This document shows positions 59,550 through 64,000 of a stretch of DNA of 64,000 nucleotides, piece by piece. The notes under the pieces are model-generated. The model worked only from the letters and a program-made list of their open reading frames with translations, searched no databases and was not told where the DNA came from. Each line of letters begins with the position of its first letter. The first letter of the stretch is position 1. Source of the DNA: Holacanthus passer. Its lineage: Eukaryota; Chordata; Actinopteri; Pomacanthidae. The stretch covers positions 11,959,001 to 12,023,000 of the forward strand of contig JAFREQ010000003.1 of assembly GCA_025331565.1 (NCBI GenBank). Reading direction: 5' to 3'. The position numbers were made by a program, and so were the translations under genes.

Positions 59550-60164
59550 GAAATCCTCCAATCAAATTTACAAAAAGGACTAAATTTGATGTTAGTGTCT
59601 TCAGCTGGTCAGGCGCTAGTTTGCGGCGTCTAACTAGGTCAAACACACCAATTCAGTCTTTCATTACATTTCTATGTCACGTCAGCTTTTTCAGTATCTG
59701 CCTTTTCCTTGCCAGGCACTGACTCTCCTGTCACTTCAGATCCAGGTTGTCCCACCTGTGCTGCAGTGACCCCAGTGACCCTGTTGTTCCCTGTCACCTG
59801 ACTCCCACACACACGAGCACACCTGTTCTCCATTCCTTCATCAGTTCAGTAGTGTATATATACCAGCCCGTGTCCCCTCATTCCCAGCTCTTTTTTTGGA
59901 CTTCTGCTCTTCTGCCTCTGCAAAGTTTTCCTTCTTTTCTCTGCCCTCCTGTTACTGATTTTTACTGGCTTTTGACCTCAAGTAAACTTTTATCTCACTG
60001 CTTGAGTTATGCTTGTGGGTTTTTTATTTTTAATTCAAAGTACTGGTCATACAACAGATTACAAAGTGCATTCTATCCGCGTATGTCAAAATTGCGTCTC
60101 AAACACGAAAATACTCCAGCCAGCATTTTCTATGTACATTTTCAAATTGCGAAGAGTCCTTGGC

Positions 60165-60325
60165 AAGACGCTGCAATTTCTCCTGATGGCCGTTGGTGTG
60201 TGGGTGTGTGTTATATGGCTCCTGACAAACCGGAGGCACCTTACATGGTAGCCTCTGACACCAGTGTATGAATGTGTGTGTTGTAAAGCCCAATATAATC
60301 CAGTCCATTTACCATTTTAGTCAAA
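60165..60325 (+). repeat. Fish dispersed repeat tail
   Basis: ggcaccttacatggtagcct, ctgacaccagtgtatgaatg and the end aatccagtccatttacca resemble a widely dispersed fish repeat that ends in cagtccatttacc. Confidence 0.45.
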
Positions 60326-60835
60326 GGATCAACTTATCTTGAGTGTATCAAAAAGTCTAGAAAAGGCCTGTAGAGTCCAGTGAATGCAGACTCTGTCCCT
60401 CAGATCTGTGGTGTTTATGTGCTCAGTGACTGTAAGGATCTGACCCTATAGAGTTCAGCATATGGCTCGACTCATATGAGCAGTACATCATTACACAGAG
60501 ACAGGCCGGGCATAATAGAACAGACGGCCACAGTTATATTCATAGTTACAACCATGGACAGACACACTCAGAATGAAGCTGATGAGGCCATGGGGTCTAC
60601 TGTATGGGATCTTTGGTGGAGAGACAAAGGCAGCACCTGCTGTGGGGCAGCAGCGAGCACACACACAGTTGATGTGTGTGTGCATCGCTGGTGAACTGTT
60701 TATCAGTCATATGACAAGTTTGTGCGCACAAAGGTCTCCACTTGTATCTCTGCTTTGTATTAATGTTTGTTTTCTGTCACTGACAGTTCTTTTGTTGGGA
60801 TATTGGTGCATTGTTTTGCAGTTGCCCAGTATGGT

Positions 60836-60985
60836 CATTAAAGGAATAGTTCAACATTTTGGGATACATGAAAGCAATCAATCTCATGTTTGTGTGTGCA
60901 ATTACTGAGCTGGATTCAGGACGTGATTAGCGTAGCTCAGCATAAAGACTGAAAAGCTGGGTGAAGCAGCGAGCCTGGCTTAATT
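60836..60985 (+). repeat. Fish dispersed repeat, + copy of an inverted pair
   Basis: ttaaaggaatagttcaacat, then tttgggatacatg and agcgtagctcagcataaaga are the diagnostic words. The reverse complement of the same family occurs at 61325-61500. Confidence 0.6.
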
Positions 60986-61324
60986 CATACACAAACAGGA
61001 ATGTAGTTTGAGGTTTTATTGGGAGTTATGGGCTGGAAGTATGTCTTGGTGAACAGCAGCTGGGTGCAGTGATTGTATGCACCTTCCTAGAGTCTTGTCA
61101 CGGTTAGGTTGCCAGATTTGGTACCATCATACATGTACAGACTTTGTGCAAACCTGTGCTCACCAACCAACAACATCAACAACTTGCAGTATATCTGGAG
61201 ATGCTGCACAGACGTACCTGATGGATAGGTAAGCTGTTGCTCATCAAGAAATAGTTCCATCACAATACACCACCTAAAACCACAAACTAACATACTAGAA
61301 CCAAAAAGTGTTGTTGGTTTTTTA

Positions 61325-61500
61325 CATTTTTGTAAAGCAGCATTAGTGAGCTTTAGAGGTGCTGGTAGGGGTGTTTTTGAACTTTGGACAGAACCAGGCT
61401 AGCTGTTTCCCCCTGCTTGCAGTCTTTATGCTAAGCTAGGCTAACAATGCCCTGACTCCACAGACCTGAGATGTATATTAATCACTCTTTCAGTCTCAGA
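61325..61500 (-). repeat. Fish dispersed repeat, - copy of an inverted pair
   Basis: Read on the minus strand it gives ttagcctagcttagcataaa, then gactgcaagcagggggaaac and agctagcctggttctgtcca, matching the block at 60915-60975 on the + strand. Confidence 0.6.
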
Positions 61501-61784
61501 AAGTATATAACTTTGCATTGCTACACAACTTTGAGTGAGATGAGAAACCAAAAAGGAGAAAATTACATTTCATATTTTTTTCAGAATGGCGCCTGCTAGT
61601 TTTTCATTATTTCAATGGCATACAGTTCCAGTATCTGTTTATGTAGATGGAGACACTGTGCGATACAGCCAATCGAATCTTGCATTAAGCAGTAATGTCA
61701 GTGTTTTATCATCATCAGCAGACAGAGTAAGTCTCCTTCTTATCTAATTTACAAACGACAAAATATACACAGACACATCTCAAC

Positions 61785-61925
61785 TCAATGCCTAAACTTA
61801 GCCCTGAACCTAAACATAGTTCGAACCCTAAAACCAAGTCCTGACCCTCAAAAAGCAGTGTGACCCCGTGGGGACCTTAATTTAGTCCCCACAGTGACAG
61901 GAAGTCTTCATAGGTTTGTGTGTCG
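61785..61925. repeat. Fish 'tggggacc' repeat
   Basis: cctgaacctaaacatagttc followed by cccgtggggaccttaattta and gtccccacagtgacaggaag. Same class as the pieces at 17.7 and 54.4 kb. Confidence 0.45.
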
Positions 61926-61956
61926 TCAGGTTAAAGTTCCCACCAGGATATAAAAA

Positions 61957-61957
<1 letters not shown>

Positions 61958-61991
<34 letters not shown>
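61958..61991. repeat. CA microsatellite
   Basis: Pure CA run of about 17 units. Confidence 0.9.
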
Positions 61992-61993
<2 letters not shown>

Positions 61994-64000
61994 TTAAACA
62001 GGCAGTGAGCCTCCTGTTCAGCAAGGCAAACCTGGCCTTGGTTCAGTGGACAACTATAAAACTTCTTCTCCTCCAAATTACATGCCACAAGCCCGGCCGG
62101 TTGCCAGGCAGGCAGCTGGCATCAGCTGGCATCATTGTCTCTGACGGCGGCGAGAGGAGGAGGCTTGATAGGCTCTTTCTTCTCCGTCCTCTCAGTGTTC
62201 AGCTGCTCCACAAGCCCACACGTCTGCGTTAGGACAACAAAGGGCCAAGAGCGGGGCGCACACGGGGGAATAGTTAGGCTGAAGAGAAAACACTACATTC
62301 ATTAGCTACTGAGCTGCTGCACAAGAGAGACACTGCACAGCCGAGTGACTCGTTTAAAAGACTATTCCGGTTTATTGCAGCTTGGGTCTTTCACACAGGA
62401 GACTCGAGTCATACATGCTGGGTATATGATAACAGAGAGTTGTTGTCCTGAAGTGGCACTCCACTGATTTTACACTGATTTTCCGTTCATTAGTTCAGTA
62501 CTTGGTCTTTATGAGTACTACTTAACCTGTGAAGTATAATATCTTTCATTGCAAGGTTTAAAAAAAAAAAAAATTATGTCATAGTGAGCCAAATTATGTC
62601 ATAGTGATGATGTTAGGATTAACTTGAGTTTAAGACTTTTTAAGCAAAAGCCTTCATTACAATGTCTAAAAACATATTTAGAAAGTAACAGTTATAAGTA
62701 CAGTTATACCAAACCTCTAACCTCCATGTTGTATAAATGTGAGTGAAATTAAATTAAAGAAAAACTCAACACGGTGTATTAGTAAGGTGTTGCTCTGTCA
62801 TGAGCCTCCAGAACAGCTTCAGTGCTCCTTATCATAAAGAAGTGTGAGGAACTCTATTTGAGGATGAACAGCATTCGTCCAAAATATCTCATTTAGCTTT
62901 GGATGATGGTGGTGGAGAGCAATGCGTTCAGTTGGGTTGAGATCTGGTGACTGTGACTGTTGTTTTCATGTTCATCAAACCTGTGTGAAATCATTTGCAT
63001 TCAGTATTTTACCACTCATATATTCAGGCATTTCCTTTAATTAATCACCTGCCTGAGATGCCAAAGCTGTGCGAGGTTAAACTGTTGTATTATATTTGTT
63101 GACTTAAACGTGCACAGTCTTTCTTCAACAGGTGGTGAATACAAAAGTGAAAGAAATTAGATACTTCATAGCAACAATTAAGTCAGATATATATGTTAGC
63201 CAGGTGTGTCATAATTAGAGTATGATTTTATTTTGACACACTTTAAATAGCATTTGCTCTACATTCATTGAGTCAAAGCAGGTTACTGGACTGACTGACT
63301 GCCTTTGTAACCTTTAGGTTGTGGGTGAGGTCCACTTCTCTTGAATACATATTCCCACACCCATGAGCTTCTCAGGTGTTCCCTGTAATTAATATTAGCA
63401 TATCTGTGCACCTTATTGTGCGCACAGGTAAAAAGCTCCTGCACTCCTGCAAGCTGTGTTCAAAAATATATTTTTCATTATATTCACCAGAAAATATAAC
63501 TTTTTTTTCCACAGCGTTTTGTTCATGTGTGTTTTTTGCTTGCATGTGATTTCATTATTATTTTTTTTTTATTCTTAGAGGAGCATGCTTGTGACTGGTT
63601 GCTGGTTCATTCCCCACATTGGGGAGATTAATCTGGGTTGAGGAAAGTGAAAGAGCAGCACTTTAGTTTTCAGTCCAAGTATCCTGATTAAATAAAGGTA
63701 ACAAAAAAAGAAGAAGAAAGAAGAACCCAACATGCAAGATTGAAGAGTAGATTGAAATGCCATACAAGTTCAAGTTTTATTGTTAACTGTCTTGAGGTCA
63801 TATTAATATAATCTTCAAATTATGTGTAAGTGCATTGAGCTAATCTTACAAAACTGTCTTGCAATAAACCTGGATACATCCAGGAATCATACAACCCCTG
63901 GCACATAGCTTACAGCTCTACATGCGCTCCAGGGATGGCAATGGTCGAATGAAAAGGAACTCCATATACTTACTTCCGCTTGACCTAAAGAGCACCGGCA
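61992..64000. other. Intergenic sequence to window end
   Basis: No gene, RNA or clear repeat recognised; a 13-base A run lies near 62562 followed by a short duplicated aaattatgtcatagtga unit (62573-62605). Confidence 0.55.

Larger units (their letters stand above)
58481..60835. other. Intergenic sequence, repeat-rich
   Basis: Contains a cctaaacctaag-type dispersed repeat (about 58860-59150), a short trinucleotide tract (59310-59345), a CA microsatellite (59506-59547), a possible LTR-like or retroposon-derived stretch (59747-60010, uncertain) and a repeat tail (60165-60325). No gene is supported. Confidence 0.5.

Noticed and set aside
59747..60271. 174-codon plus-strand frame
   Set aside because: It covers two repeat-derived stretches and has no protein-like conservation I can recognise. 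An LTR or retroposon origin for 59747-60010 is possible but I could not define ends.
44736..64000. Downstream protein-coding neighbour (PPP6R3 in mammals)
   Set aside because: No exon with its helical-repeat sequence or any other recognisable coding exon was found on either strand.

Overview
The window is vertebrate nuclear DNA, most likely from a percomorph-type teleost fish. It is AT-rich and intron-rich, full of CA/GT microsatellites, and carries decayed teleost-type non-LTR retrotransposons. It contains most of one protein-coding gene and one tRNA gene. I recognise no second protein-coding gene, no bacterial sequence, no CRISPR array and no complete transposon.

The gene is lrp5 (LDL receptor-related protein 5, the Wnt co-receptor) on the + strand. 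Twenty-eight coding exons lie between 4512 and 42223. Joined, they keep one frame throughout: 4862 coding bases, about 1619 residues plus the stop. The exon carrying the start codon and signal peptide lies upstream of the window or was not recognisable, so I number the first visible exon 2. The protein order is propeller 1, EGF1, propeller 2, EGF2, propeller 3, EGF3, propeller 4, EGF4, three LDLR-A repeats, a transmembrane helix, and a cytoplasmic tail with the Pro/Ser/Thr motifs that are phosphorylated and bind Axin. Tail and propeller residues match LRP5 rather than its paralogue LRP6.

Layout: 1-4511 is upstream intron with a broken hAT BED-finger fragment near 3.1 kb. 4512-18902 holds exons 2-11 (propellers 1 and 2, EGF1). 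18903-31195 is a 12.3 kb intron with a frame-broken coiled-coil pseudogene near 23 kb. 31196-42223 holds exons 12-29. 42224 to about 44735 is the 3' UTR, ending at a canonical AATAAA. 44.7-64 kb is intergenic, with two L2/Maui-like LINE tails in opposite orientation, a CR1/Rex1-like LINE fragment, a tRNA-Arg(ACG) gene at 58.2 kb, microsatellites and other dispersed repeats.

The strongest unusual signal is in gene structure. Against mammalian LRP5 exon sizes as I remember them, five mammalian exons are interrupted here by six additional short introns (165-269 bp). In three of these five, the split exons sum exactly to the mammalian size (198, 397 and 290 bp). The 3-base excess in a fourth and the 21-base excess in a fifth lie at or beside the extra intron. 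Other oddities are an 18-bp in-frame tandem duplication in propeller 3, a seventh cysteine in EGF2, a 125-bp intron that is 40% CA repeat behind a weak donor, and a roughly 20-residue insertion in the cytoplasmic tail. Nothing here looks like an unknown multi-gene system.
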